Origin: Ctenosaura bakeri
Taxonomy: Eukaryota > Chordata > Lepidosauria > Squamata > Iguanidae
Assembly (NCBI GenBank): GCA_948474755.1
Contig: CAOLHI010001021.1
Location: 124,001-188,000 of the forward strand
Direction of reading: 5' to 3'
DNA: 64,000 nt
The notes under the pieces are model-generated. The model made no database searches, was not told where the DNA came from, and saw only the letters and a list, made by a program, of their open reading frames with translations. A program made the position numbers and the translations under genes. Within the stretch, counting starts at the first letter, position 1, and every line of letters begins with the position of its first letter. This document shows, in pieces, positions 13,201 through 24,309 of this stretch.

Positions 13201-16200
13201 TCTGTGATTTTTGTAAAATATCTAAGTCTTTGTCCCAACTACAGAAGATGACCTATGGAATCACTGGATCCTATGTGCTGATACATCATTCAACAATTGA
13301 TTCAATGGGTATTTTCTGGCTTGATTAACCTATCGGACTGAGGACTTAGTCTTCAGCAGAACTTGGAAAAGTGACTTTTTGGACTGCAAATCTCATGGCC
13401 CCTAGGATGGGAAGTTCTGGGAGCGGCAATCCAGAAAGAAGTCACTGTTCCAAGCTCTGATCTCCAGTCTCATCTGCCCTGCTGCTAACCAAAACTGCTT
13501 CAAACACTATGAGCTAATGCTTTTGCAACTGACTTGTGAAAAATTAGTCCTTTGAGGATAAACCAGGGCTTGAAAGAAAGGAGTGTGCTCACCATGGGTG
13601 AAGATGGTGTCCCAGGCTTTCACGTGATCCTTCCAAGTGCTGGAGTTGACCCAGCGTAGAAAAGTGGGTGGGATGTACAGCATCGGAGAGGTGGTGTGGA
13701 ACATCAGTGTGATGGCATCAATGAAATGTTGGTTCTCGGGATCAATGAAATCCTGTAGGAGCCCCAGGCGTGTGTCATATAGGACACTGCAAACAGCTGT
13801 GGGACAGGGCAGAGGGAGAAAATGCCTAGAATTGTCTACTGTATTCATTCAGGGTATGGCTTAGGGAGGGATGAAAATCTAGAACACTTGCACTGAAATC
13901 CTATTGTCGCATTTCTTGTTGTTGGGTGCCATCAAGTTGTTTCCAACCTATGTGGACCCCAAGGCATTTATGGATTTGAACAAAAATAAGTCAGAATTTG
14001 AAATGCAACTGGGTACAGAAACAATGTGTTCTAGTGGTTTGAACACTGGACTTCAACCCTGGAGACCAGGCCTTGATTCTCTGCTTGGCCATGGAAACCC
14101 ACTGGATGATCTTGGGCTTGTCACACAGTCTCAGCCTCAGAAAATCCTGTGATAGGTTTGCCTTAGGGTCACTATCAGTCAGACTTTGTACTACAACTCT
14201 CAGACTTCACCAGCTAGCATGGCAAGAGCCCTGGGGATTCTATGGACTGCAGTCAAAAAGCATAAAAGCAGCATTTCCCAGTCTTATCTCATACTCATTA
14301 CTTCCTCCATGCACTCACACTCAAGAGCAAAACGGAAGAGCTCGTTGGTCAGGTCGGCCGTCCATTTTCCCTGTGGGCTCCGTCCAATCTGCATGTGAAC
14401 CCTCTTGACAAAATCTTCTCCCACCGTGTTCAGGAGAGGCACAAAGTTGTCAATCACTTTGAGAGACAGAGCTTCCTTGTTCAGAGCCAGGCGATCCTGA
14501 CGCCACCCTTCGCCATTCCTACGAAATGAAAAGAAGAGATGCCGGCGCTGGAAGATTCCTTCAAAATCCCAAGAGATCTTCCCAGGCTCTGAATCAGCCC
14601 GTTATACAATTATTTCATTATTTATTTTAATGTATTAATTTAATTCCTATCCCCTTTCTCTTGACATGGAACTCGAGGTGATTCACCACAAGGTTAAAAA
14701 ATACAACTAAAAGCTCAATAATAATTCTCCTAGGTCTTCACTGAAGCAGCGCCATACTGTTCTTACAATAGAACTTCCCCAGCGCAAGATTTTGGTCCAT
14801 TTTTACATGTACCTGTTTTAATTTGTTCTGAGCCTCTAGGAGAAAGGGGAGACACCCACCCACCTTTAGATCCCCTCGTTACGAGTTTCCCTGTCCTATC
14901 TCGTAGACTCTTACTTGAGAAGCACTCCGTAGGGCTTGTTACGGAAGTCACGATAGGCTGTCCAAGCGGGCACCATGAATCTCTCTGGGTACAGCCCTTC
15001 AACTTTAAAAACAGTGGCTGCATCTTCTGGATCAATGATGTTGACACTCTCATAGTTGCCCAGTTTCTCCCTGTCGAATAAAAGCAAAGTTGGAGTAAGT
15101 TAAATTGGAGAGGCATGGCATACAAATCTATTCCACCTGCCAGATTTCCATTTGTTGGGGAAGGGAAGGAAAGACGGACATACACAGCTGCTTGTACTGA
15201 GTCAGGCAATGTATTACCAGCTCTGGCAGGCAGTGGCTCTCCAGTGTCTCCAGCAAGTTTTTCCCCTAGTCCTAACTTGTATTACCTGTTGGCCCTCTGT
15301 CCATGGTTTTTTTTTATTCATTTATTTAATTTATATACCACCTTCCTCCCAGCACTTATTCAAAGTGGTATACAACATCTAAAAAGCACAAGACATAAAA
15401 AAAAAACACCCCTAAACACAAAAGTTAAACCAAAATTAAACTAACTTCAATTTTTAAAAAATACAAAAAAACCACTTAAAACTGCACCATTGTTGTTGTG
15501 TGTCTCCAGGTCATTTCTAACTTCAGGTAGTCCTAAGGTGAACCTAGCAAGAATTTTCACAGCAAGAATTGTTCAGAGGGGGTTTACCTCCCCCTTCTCT
15601 GAGGCTGAGAAAGAGTGACTTGCCCTAAGTCACCCAGTGGATTTCCATGGCCAAGCAGGGATTCAAAGCCTGGTCTCCAGAGTTGTAGTCAAACACTCCA
15701 ACCACTTGGTTCTACAAAACTGCATTCCAAAGGCATTTAAACAGCCCTCTCCATTAAAAGTTGTATCTGATGCTACCAGGTACTTCCTTAAATAGATCAT
15801 TACCTGCTGATGGAAAGACAGCAGGGAGGCAGCCAATTGAACATCCTGGGGAAGGGAGTTCCACAGCTTGAGAGTGGCCTCCAAGAAGGCTCTGGACCTT
15901 TCCGCACTATACTATTATAGTGCTATTATTCCACTTTCAACATCCTACGGAATCATTGGCCTTGCAATTTAGGGAGGGGCACTTAGACTTCTCAACCAGA
16001 GAGCTCTTTGACTCCAGTAAACTACAAACCTCAGAATACCACCAGATGTACAGTTTTTCTAATAGTTTGGATCCAAGCCGAAAAAGACTTTAAAGTTCAC
16101 GTCCTTTGCTTTGACTCCTGCTCAGAAATGGATTAGCAGCCAGTGGAGTTGTTTCAGTGAGAGGGTTATATCTTCCCTGTAACCTGCCTCAGCCAGCAAC

Positions 16201-18693
16201 CTGGCTGCAGGTTCTCACAAAACTGAACCTCATTCAGCTGCCAAAATAAGATGAGATTCCGATTGCTCATGGTGGGAAGGTTGCGTGACGGGAATTGCAG
16301 TCCTCTGGCAATCCCCCAAAGCCCCCTCCACAAAGATTTAAATTCTCAGGGAGTAACTTTCAGGGGATCTTTGACCCCAAAATGTCCCAAAGCACTGGGA
16401 GATTTGGCGAACTGTAGCCCCCGAAAAGAGGACATTCCCAAATTTCTGCACTTATCCACAACGGGCTCATTTGTAAACACTCTTAGGTTTGTCCATTTCA
16501 GCCAGCAGGAATGCAGCCTCAAGCATTTCAACTGGAAATGCAAAGAATATTACAAAGAAGCACATCTTCATCGTATCATCTAACCTACAAGAGTTAAATA
16601 TGGATCTTATCGAAGGAAAGATGTGTCCAGGCTCTGTTTGAATGGGTCTGTCATTCTCTGTGCTTTACTACTCTGTCATAAAACTGCAGTAAATCTTGAA
16701 AGCCTTGTTATCACTTCATTTACTGGAGAGATTGGGAGAACAAGGAATGGGTGCTGGCTTGGAATCTGCAACCTTCTCAAGCCAAGTATGTGCTCTACCA
16801 ATATCAACAACCCAGAATATTTTGAAAGAGGAGATCAGATAAGGGAAAGCAAATTACGCTCATGGATAGGTTTAGATAGCAAGATCAGGGACACAGAAGA
16901 TGCAGCCTTGCATCTTTTGATGGATTATGACTCCTATTATCCCTGGCTCTTGCCCCCAAAATTTGGGATGATGGGATCTAGAATGCTAGATTTTCCACCC
17001 CTGCGCTGAAGCTGAGCATGAAATTATTTATTCTTGGTCTCGACAGGATATTTTTTTAATGACTTCAAATTCACCATTCACCTTTTTCATGTCTTGGTGC
17101 AGCATGGGAAGCAAACGAGGATTGCTCAAAAAAGTTACTGGGGGGTTTTGGGAACTACAGTCATCTTGGGGGTTGTAAGAACTATAGTCATCAAAACGAA
17201 CTTTGCCAAGCTCTGACCGCAAAGGCGACAAGTATAAATCTTTTCTCATCATTTATTGTTACAATTACTACAGCTATTACTGTCCCATCTTTTCAAACAC
17301 ATACACGATGCAGGATGACTTACAAATTTAAACAAAAGCCACTAGTCATTAGTCCCAAGTAGAGGAAACCTATTGAGTCAATATGATTTACCTATGTGTT
17401 GGTTCAGAAAACCAGCATAGTGTAGTGTTTAAAGCATTGGACCACAACTCTGGAGGACCAGGGTTAGAATCTCTACTCAGCTATGGAACACTAGTGGTGG
17501 ATCCTGGCCAAGTCACACTCTCTCAGCCTCAGAGGCAAACCTCCTCTGAACTAATCTGCCAAGAAAACCCTGAGATAGGTTAAATTCAGGGTGGCTATAA
17601 ATTGAAAATGACCTCAAGACAAACAACAACAGCAACAAAGGGTTTGTTCATCATTCAGTTATCAGATCAGTGAGTTTACTCTCTCTCAATAGGATTTATG
17701 TGAATTACAAAAATGTAATTAAACTACGAATAATTTTAAAAACTACTTGAGTTGAAGGATACAAATAAAAATATTGAAAAAGCAGCCTTGAAAACAGTAC
17801 AGTTAAAAGCAGGCCAGCTCCTTACAAAAAGCACATTTGTTAAAAACATTCAATTCTCAAAAGCCTATCAAAATGTTGCTTGCATTTCCCACATAACTGC
17901 ATGTGAATGCATCTTTTTTTTAAAAAAAAATGACTGCATCAAAATGCTGTGCAGATAAATTGATTTCTTTTTTAAAAATGTTTTTATTAATATATAACGA
18001 CAACAACCTCAGCACAAGAACTAAAAAATATAACATAACGTACATAAATTCACATCCTGACATATAGACATTATACAACAAAACATAAAAAACAATACAT
18101 TACATTTACAACATACCTTATTTACATAATCTAACAAACATAAAATGCTTCCCCCTTTTCGTGAGATACAGCCTTACAATATTTATATATATATATATAA
18201 GAAGTCAATCTCCGTATATCAGAAAGGGAAATAAATAAATTGATTTCAAAGGTAAAGTAGTCATCGAGGTAAGAAGACAGGTAAGCACCAGGTAAATGAA
18301 CTTTCAAAGGTGTGATGGAATCAAAACAATCCTTTGGACAAACTTGCTGCCTAAAAGTCAGGGAACAGGGAAGCCAATGATAATGACCCAAAAAGGAATC
18401 CCTTACCGGTAAATAGGTCCAAAAGTCTGAAATTTCTGCATCATGCTGTTGTGGACATTTTGGAAACCCCCTTCCTTCCAGAAGAGATACAGGTTGAACC
18501 AGCCGGATTTCCAATTGCCTGGCAACTCATTAAAGGGCCTGGCAACTTTCCCTTCAAGAGAAGGGTACAGTTCCCTGGCAACAGTGTGAATCTTGGGGTA
18601 GCCAAGCTGCCGAACATCCTCAGGCCAGTAGAAAATCCTCCAGCTTTTTGGGATGCCCAGACCGGGCATGTGGAGAGGACACCTGGCTAGCAT
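7318..18693 (-). CDS. CYP11A1: Cholesterol side-chain cleavage enzyme, mitochondrial (P450scc), complete
   Basis: Nine exons on the - strand join into 1569 nt: 522 codons plus TGA. Mammalian CYP11A1 is about 521 residues. Exons in transcript order are 18693-18407, 15070-14915, 14518-14319, 13796-13593, 12646-12486, 12037-11871, 11440-11362, 9452-9261 and 7440-7318; all junctions are GT/AG and all phases agree. The enzyme converts cholesterol to pregnenolone on the inner mitochondrial membrane, using electrons from adrenodoxin; this is the first step of steroid synthesis. Visible landmarks are an N-terminal presequence region, the I-helix AGGVDT at about 331-336, the K-helix ExxR at 389-392, and the heme loop [12 protein letters not shown] with thiolate Cys466. 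No frameshift or stop is seen, so the gene looks functional. The start was chosen at MLARCPLH, which aligns with the mammalian N-terminus; an in-frame ATG 18 codons upstream exists. Confidence 0.96.
7725..8160 (+). repeat. LINE-derived 3' end (L2-like)
   Basis: It contains ggggaactccctcccatgg and, near the end, gctgccttgagttcc followed by gggagaaaggtaggt, a layout common at 3' ends of squamate L2-like elements. Family assignment is tentative. Confidence 0.4.
8161..8411 (+). repeat. Compound microsatellite (GGTA)n(GGCT)n(GACA)n and (TC)n
   Basis: GGTA units run to about 8200, GGCT to 8233, GACA to 8259, and a TC run covers 8383-8411. The tetranucleotide run likely grew from the LINE tail before it. 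Confidence 0.85.
9261..9452 (-). CDS. CYP11A1: CYP11A1 exon 8 (heme-binding loop)
   Basis: 192 nt between tggag and gtaagt. It encodes [19 protein letters not shown] and the [12 protein letters not shown] heme signature. Confidence 0.97.
9748..10190 (+). mobile_element. Tigger-like TIR element, family B
   Basis: It is similar over most of its length to 10745-11235, 51535-52172 and 62905-63412. Shared blocks include aaaccaggtcagggaaagg and ggctgcatggcctgat. Family ends read roughly tggtcctccacatttgc and its complement. Confidence 0.55.
10194..10247 (+). repeat. (GACA)n microsatellite
   Basis: About thirteen tandem GACA units. Confidence 0.9.
10745..11235 (+). mobile_element. Tigger-like TIR element, family B
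   Basis: A second copy about 550 bases after the first, in the same intron of CYP11A1. It ends in caaatatggaggaccagctt, complementary to its start. It contains a (GGT)n run at 10848-10865. Confidence 0.6.
11362..11440 (-). CDS. CYP11A1: CYP11A1 exon 7
   Basis: 79 nt between tcaag and gtgagt. It encodes [14 protein letters not shown] through YFIPAK. Confidence 0.95.
11871..12037 (-). CDS. CYP11A1: CYP11A1 exon 6 (J and K helices)
   Basis: 167 nt between gttag and gtaggg. It encodes [14 protein letters not shown] through AVKEVLR. The Arg of the ExxR motif is split with exon 7. Confidence 0.95.
12486..12646 (-). CDS. CYP11A1: CYP11A1 exon 5 (I helix)
   Basis: 161 nt between actag and gtaagg. 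It ends with [11 protein letters not shown], the oxygen-binding I-helix motif. Confidence 0.95.
13358..13461. mobile_element. Foldback MITE family 2 (complete)
   Basis: cagaacttggaaaagtgact at the left pairs with agtcactgttccaagctctg at the right, giving a 104-base hairpin element in CYP11A1 intron 4. Other partial copies lie near 11699, 14186, 17130, 19925, 52270 and 53380. Confidence 0.65.
13593..13796 (-). CDS. CYP11A1: CYP11A1 exon 4
   Basis: 204 nt between cacag and gtgagc. It encodes [11 protein letters not shown], the conserved [16 protein letters not shown] and [15 protein letters not shown]. Confidence 0.95.
13913..14185. mobile_element. Two Sauria-type SINE copies (- tail fragment, then + copy)
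   Basis: 13913-13965 is a - strand SINE tail (ttgttgttgggtgccatcaag). 14010-14185 is a + strand copy with the cccactggatgatcttgggc core and atcctgtgataggtttgcc end. Confidence 0.55.
14319..14518 (-). CDS. CYP11A1: CYP11A1 exon 3
   Basis: 200 nt between cgtag and gtgagt. It encodes [15 protein letters not shown] through LFRFALE and ends in phase 1. Confidence 0.95.
14915..15070 (-). CDS. CYP11A1: CYP11A1 exon 2
   Basis: 156 nt between cgacag and gtaaga. It encodes [18 protein letters not shown] through PYGVLLK; the Arg and Lys codons are split across its junctions. Confidence 0.95.
15307..15480 (-). repeat. LINE 3' end-like A/T-rich segment
   Basis: It begins ttttttttattcatttattt and carries a ccaccttcctcccagcac block typical of LINE 3' UTRs read on the - strand. 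Confidence 0.35.
15487..15715 (-). mobile_element. Sauria-type SINE
   Basis: It begins gttgttgtgtgtctccaggt (BovB-like tail, - strand), passes through gacttgccctaagtcaccca and ends at the tRNA-like head near 15715. Confidence 0.65.
15770..16045. repeat. L2-like fragment followed by MITE family 1
   Basis: 15770-15895 resembles the L2-like block at 7725 in reverse (ctggggaagggagttcca). 15897-16045 is a family-1 MITE copy starting cctttccgcactatactatt. Confidence 0.45.
16046..17400. other. CYP11A1 intron 1, no clear coding content
   Basis: Mostly unique-looking sequence with a family-2 MITE fragment near 17130-17220. Open frames here show no family resemblance. Confidence 0.5.
17400..17640 (+). 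mobile_element. Sauria-type SINE
   Basis: A tRNA-like head (agcatagtgtagtgtttaaa, then gggttagaatctc) and a tail aaatgacctcaagacaaac ending in (ACA)n. It contains a middle block with aaacctcctctgaac. Confidence 0.65.
17960..18240 (-). repeat. L1-like 3' end fragment
   Basis: A/T-rich sequence starting ttttttaaaaatgtttttat, as expected of an L1 3' end read on the - strand, with a (TA)n run at about 18183-18199. Confidence 0.35.
18407..18693 (-). CDS. CYP11A1: CYP11A1 exon 1 (start codon)
   Basis: 287 nt from ATG at 18693-18691 to a gtaaggg donor, ending in phase 2 (CG). It encodes the mitochondrial presequence region and the conserved ARPFNELPG and [13 protein letters not shown] segments, ending FGPIYR. 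Confidence 0.95.
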
Positions 18694-18790
18694 TCCAAGA
18701 GACCAGGAAAGGAAAGGAAGGGGAAAGGGGGAGAGTCCAGCCACCAACTCAGATGTCCTTCAAAGTGATGTAAGTTCACTACAAACTGTC

Positions 18791-18823
18791 TCATATAGCA
18801 GCTGGGCTGCTCTCTGTTCAAGG
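18791..18823 (-). promoter_or_regulatory. CYP11A1: Candidate CYP11A1 core promoter: SF-1-type half site plus TATA-like box
   Basis: About 100-130 bases upstream of the chosen ATG lie a TATATGA on the - strand (18797-18791) and a TCAAGG half site on the + strand (18818-18823), about 20 bases apart. Mammalian CYP11A1 proximal promoters pair an SF-1 (NR5A1) site with a TATA box at similar spacing. That makes this a plausible promoter, but both motifs are short. Confidence 0.35.
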
Positions 18824-18973
18824 ATTTGCCCAGTAACAGTTCGTTCCAGAATCACAACCCATCTTCCCTCCCCTTTTAGAGAAAAAAAATGATTTTGTCC
18901 AATCTTAAAAGGAAAAGGCACACTCATTAGGTAGCAGAATTAGAAATGGAAAAAAATTGCAGTTTACCAAGCC

Positions 18974-20000
18974 TAAAGAGCTCTCTGACTGAGAATTCTA
19001 AAGGTCCCCTCCCTAAACTGCAAAGTCCGGGGTTCCACAAGAGGCTGAAAGTGGTATAATAGCACTGTAACAGTGTAGTGTGGAAATGGCCCTTATCCTG
19101 TCTCTTTTTGGCTAGGGATATCTGGGCTACTGGCTTTATATTATGACCTCTGGACTGACTGAAAACTTGCCCCTGTGCCTACCTTCATCTTCTCAGATAG
19201 CCTGTGTACAATCTGGAGTGACTTCTTTGTAGCTGCTGTCTCTTTGGCTCAGTGTAACATAGCAACTCTGCTACAGATTCATTGATCTCCGAAGTTACTG
19301 TAGAGTCACTTCATCCCACCTGTCCACAGTTAGGGCCCTTTGGAAATCTTGGTGGATGATGCAATTATTTTGCATCTAGCTATGGGGACACAGCCAGATG
19401 CACCTGTGACCCCTCACTGCTTCCCACTGGGCATGGAATGGCCTTTGGAGGCTTGCGGCGTTTTCTTTGGTAGACTTGGAGGGCTTTGGTTGGCGCCTGA
19501 TGGATTAAGGGAATACTCACCTCTGCTTTGGTCAAATAAAGACATAAATAAGTGTAAGGTTGACTTATCCCTCAGTGTGCCACTAACAGGGTGCCAACCA
19601 CTGAAGAGCTCCAGTGAATTTCATGGCTGAGTGGGATTGCAACTTGAGTTTGGAATAATTGTTACCATCACCCCATGACCTCATGTTCTTCACAGCAGAG
19701 CCTGGGTGTCTTTCACACTACGTGATTGCAGCACGATGATATCGCTTTAACTGCCATAGCAACGTCCTGTGGAATCCTAGGACTTGCCGTTTAAGATGGG
19801 GTAGTCAAAATTCTCAGCCAGAGAGCTCTAGCGTCTCACCAAAACTACAAGTCCCAGGATCTCGTAGGACAGAACCATGGCAGTTAAAGTGGTGTGAAAA
19901 GACCCCTAAAAATGTTAATTTTGGGACCACACCTTTCAGAATCTTTCAGCTGACTGGAGAATTCTGGGAGCTGAAGTCTGAAAAAGTAATTTTTACACTT
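18974..20000. repeat. Cluster of MITE copies upstream of CYP11A1
   Basis: A right half of family 1 lies at 18974-19095. A diverged related palindrome lies at 19705-19910 (ctttcacactacgtgattgc paired with a ggtgtgaaaagac end). A family-2 fragment lies at 19925-20000. 19100-19700 shows nothing I recognise. Confidence 0.5.
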
Positions 20001-20344
20001 CTGAATTAATCTCTACTAAACACTTCCTAAAACGGTGAGGAGAATCAGTTCTCATAAGTGACAGCATGCCTGTGTTGCAGACACACTGGGTCTATGTATT
20101 ATATACTGTCCAACATCTCCCAGATGAAAACCAGGACATGTGTGGCCATATCGGGGGTGGGCGTCTGGGTGGGTGGGGGGTGCGCCAAAGGCAAGCAATG
20201 CATGCGCAAGGTGCCACGTGCCCCACCACCCTCCCCAAAGCGGAGTCCCTCCGGACCCCCGACCTCAGGAGGCATTTTCCCAATCAGAGGTTCAGGGGAG
20301 TCTGGCGCTCCCCTGACCCATGCAAACCCACACAGACCCCCGTG

Positions 20345-20389
20345 TGTGCGTGTGTGTGTGTGTGTGTCAGAGAGAGAGAGAGAGAGAGC
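20345..20389 (+). repeat. (GT)n(GA)n microsatellite
   Basis: GT units then GA units. The overlapping open frames around it are products of this simple, GC-rich sequence. Confidence 0.85.
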
Positions 20390-20555
20390 GCGCACCTGGG
20401 CTCTCAGCAGCAACCACCGCCGGAAGAGAGGAAGGGTGCTGGGGCCATGGAAACCCAGTTCTTTGGAGCACCTCAGGAAGTCAACTCAAAAGACTTGCCA
20501 CTTAATGGCGCCACAAGGCCCAACATCATAGGATGAAGGAATGTCACCACAATCT

Positions 20556-20770
20556 GCTTGTTGTGTGTCTTCAAGTCATTTCTGACTAAGGTTAACCCAT
20601 TGCAGGGCTTTCTTGGTCAAATGTGTCCAGAAGTGGTTTGCCCTTGCCTTCTTCTGAGGCTGAGAGTGTGACTTGTCCAAGGTCACCCAGTGGGTCTCCA
20701 AGGCTGAACAGGGGTCCAAACTCTGCTCTCCTGGCATCCGATTCCACCCCTCAGGCCACTCCACCGCACA
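20556..20770 (-). mobile_element. Sauria-type SINE
   Basis: - strand copy starting gcttgttgtgtgtcttcaag and running through gacttgtccaaggtcaccca. Confidence 0.65.
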
Positions 20771-21399
20771 GGCTCTATACTACAATCTGAAGGGCTAGGT
20801 GCGTGTGGCTCTCAAATTTCAATGAAGATCTAGGAGCAGGTGGCATTTCCCCTTGGCCTCCTTCTGCCCACACTGGACTTGCTACAAGTGCCAAAGAAAA
20901 GGCTCTCTCCTTTGTTGGGTCACCTTCAGTTGAAGTTCACAGAAGTTAACAACAAAATGATCTAAATTATGTGCTTTGTGTGGGTGACAACAGTGCACAG
21001 TAAGCCAAGAGGAAACCCCCTAGAGTCATGTATAGGAAACACCCCAAATTAGCTGCCATTTATTGTCCCCACCCTCCCTCCTTCCCGTCAGTTCCTGCAC
21101 ACCACCTAGCTGATCTCACCTCAATAAATGGCTAGGAATTTGCTCACTACCCCCTGCCCTAACCCAAGGAATGCACTAGAGCTGAAGGATCCACACACAT
21201 TCAGCCCAAGATCTTCCATTGCCAGAGTAGTATAAATATCTGCAAGCAGAGTTCCCTTCCGGTTGTAATACCCGATTCCCTATACTGGATCCCACTATAG
21301 TAAATGTATGTAGACCTCTGCTGAAAGGGCACACAGCTAGCACCTTATTGTGAAATTACAATGTGCAATATGGTGTGCATGGCTACAATGCCGTTGTGT

Positions 21400-22110
21400 C
21401 TGCCTATAAATGAAAAATTAAATTATGATTCGCATAAGGGTTAAAATCAGGCACTGGAGGATTAAAATCAAACATTCTATCTTCTTCTCTCTTCCTTGTT
21501 CTTACAGGCCCTGGTTAGAGTTGTCACTGTTGCTTGGTGTGGGTGTTGGCTGTTAAGGAGGTTGGGGGGGGGCATATGTGGTTGTGGAACGTCACTAACA
21601 ATTTGCTGGCCATTTTCTCCAGGAAAGGATTTAAAAAACACAGACAGCTCTTTTCACAAAATTTACAATTTTTATGTACACAATCATACAATTTTTATGT
21701 ACACAATCGTACCATAACAATGTTGTCTTAATATGACACAGTGGAACAAAGGATTTTAAAAACACAATTTTTCTTGCAAGAATTTACGTATTTTGTTTAA
21801 TCATAGCACCACAATACCAAGATGATCTTAACATGACACAATTCAACAATAAACACTGCACAACTTGACATTAAAATGTAGCATCGCCCTTGCTTCTTGT
21901 GGGGCACTTACTCTTCACCAACGTTTCCAAAAGGACAGGAAGACATTGCCTGATATTATATTTCTGGTGACCAGGCTATACGACAGAGACTATGCAGCAT
22001 TAAATTGCAATTCACATAAGGGTTAAAGTTGGAGGTTGTAGCATTAGAATCAAACATCTGGATTGCTTCTCTCTTCTTGGTCCTTACAGGCTGTGGTTCG
22101 TGCTGTGTGA
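21400..22110. repeat. Diverged direct repeat pair
   Basis: 21400-21530 and 21990-22105 share cgcataagggttaaa-type and attaaaatcaaacat-type blocks, each ending before a cttacaggc. A second, shorter repetition (taacaatgttgtcttaatat against ataccaagatgatcttaac) lies between them. Origin unknown. Confidence 0.4.
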
Positions 22111-22949
22111 TGGTCCACCAAAGGTCATCCCCAAGAAGCCCCGAGCGGTGCTTTTCCCCTCCTCCTCTTGCACTCCAGCAGCCAAAGCTCCCTTCCAGCT
22201 GAGTTCCGGGGGTGGGGGGAGTAGGCAGAGAGGGCTACTGGGCTGGGGCCCAGAGAACTGCCTCCCTCTTGTCCCTCCAGTTCCTCTGAGGAGTGTTCTG
22301 TCAGGGTTGGCAGGATTTGGCTCCTCTGAGCATGAGCAGAGTACAATCTGTGAAGCAGATTGCAGCTTTAAAGCCCCATCCGTGCCAACATTCAGATGGC
22401 ATCCTTTTATAAATATAAGACAGTTGATGTGGCGTTCTGTACTATCTTCCTATTAATTTCATCCGCTGTTCTCTTACTTTATTATTTTTAAGAGAAACTT
22501 TAAAACTATTGGAGATGTAAACAACATATTAGAAGAGCAGAAGACAGGAAAACAAATTAAACATCTCAAATTTATCGTTATTATCAACCTAACTGGTGTT
22601 CAAACAATTAAAGGGACACCTGCGCTTTGCCTCAATTTTTAACTCTTAACTCCTACTTCTGAGAAGTCTAATCACAAATGAATTTGATTTAGCGTGGATT
22701 CGAAACTGAAGCTGACTTATTCCATTATAATTGTTGCTAATTTCTTGGAGATTAACCTTGTGTAGATTTTTGGAATAAGGATAACAAGAACCGTTGGGAG
22801 GTAATCAATAAAGCGCGTTTATCAACATCAGATAAAAGAAGGAGAGAAGAGCAGAGTGAAAAGTGGGGCCGGTGAGAACTATGGGAAGTCTTACCAGACA
22901 AGGCCGTAAGAAGTTGGGCTGGTCACTTGATTTTATGGATTCCTCTCTT

Positions 22950-23225
22950 AGAATCATAGAATCATAGAAATGTAGAGTTGGAAGAGACCCCAGGGGCCAT
23001 CCAGTCCAACCCCCTGCCATGCAGGAACACCCTCAAAGCACTCCCGACAGACGGCCATCCAGCCTCTGCTTAAAAACCTCCAAGGAAGGAGACTCCACTA
23101 CACTCCATGGAGGCAGCAGATTCCACTGCCAGACAGCCCTGACTGTCAGGAAGTTCTTCCTGAGGTTCAGGTGGAATCTCCTTTCCTGCAGCTTGAATCC
23201 ATGGCTCCTTGTCCTGGTCTCTCTC
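22950..23225 (-). mobile_element. CR1 LINE 3' fragment
   Basis: It has the CR1 end (agaatcatagaatcatagaa) and the reversed C-terminal coding region, as in the longer copy at 44990-46125. Confidence 0.8.
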
Positions 23226-23239
23226 TTAATAAAAAGAAC

Positions 23240-24309
23240 CAAACAAAACAAATGGAACAATCTAAACAGCTGAACCAAACAAAAATTTCCACGTATTTTT
23301 CTCCGATAGTAAAAATAAACGATCCAGGTCCAGACCTTCCCTCAGATACAGTGCATTGGAGCACAGACAGTTTCTGTTTGATCCATACAATGTGAGCAAT
23401 ATAAATCTACCAGATGAAATTTCTCTGGCTGCGAATAACGAAAAAGCCATGTCCTTAGAGGACCAGAGAAGTAAAATTTCTCCAGCACCAAGGAACGACA
23501 ATGTGAGCACACCGGTGAGCACTATCTCTCAGAGCGGAATAAATCGGGACAGAAAGATGCTAGTGGCCTTAGCAGACCTGCAGGGATATGCCAATGATAT
23601 AAACAAGGATTTACAATCCATTAAGACCTATCTGGCTGAATGCAATGGTTTGCTCACAGTTATTACCGAAGTTTTGGTAAAACTGGAATCTACATGTGAG
23701 AGAAAGCAACTAATCCCTGAGGATCATTCATCGTACTCTTTCAAGCAAGGGAAAAAACGTAATAAATCCAACAGGAAGACATCTAACCAGAATCAGGAGC
23801 TTCCACAAAAGATAACTAATATGACAAAAAAAAAAAAAACTAAGAATATCAAAAGATCAGTGAAATAGGGCAGATCAAAAAGGACCTATGAAAGTATGAA
23901 CTTTCAAAAGTTGTAGAATTTGCTGAGGAAGAATCTAAAAGCAACAAGGAATCAAAAGAAATCTACTAAATGTCCAAAAATTAAGGAAATAACAACAAGC
24001 CCTGCAAAAAGGAACCCGAATATTTGGCATGAAGATCTCATGGATTCTCATCGGCCTTTCTATACATGTGACGGTAGAGGAGACCCTTGGGAGAAAGCTC
24101 TTAAGAACAGTGTATATCACAAGGGAAGAAAAGCCTCTCAGGAGGAGAATTCCCAACTAACCATTTCACAGGGTATTGCAGTAAACAAGACCTGGAGTTT
24201 GACCTTCGCTAAACAAAAATTGGTTATTAGTAATTACCCCAAACCCTGGGGGATATTATCTCAGTTCGAGAGAAAGAAACATCTCTTGCACACCTTAAAC
24301 CAGCTAGCA
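23240..24309 (+). mobile_element. Non-LTR retrotransposon ORF1-like region, left part
   Basis: Two open stretches (23356-23868 and 23920 onward) encode a Lys-rich, partly coiled-coil protein (ALADLQGYANDINKDLQS, KKKKTKNIKR). The second runs into the hAT insertion and continues at 25134. ORF1 proteins of non-LTR elements have this make-up, but the exact clade was not recognised. Confidence 0.45.

Noticed and set aside
18694..18747. Upstream in-frame ATG of CYP11A1, 18 codons earlier
   Set aside because: The later ATG aligns with the mammalian start; the upstream segment is poorly matched and lies in the likely 5' UTR or promoter.
20058..20536. Several overlapping open frames of 60-157 codons
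   Set aside because: They cross a (GT)n(GA)n microsatellite and GC-rich DNA; no conserved pattern.
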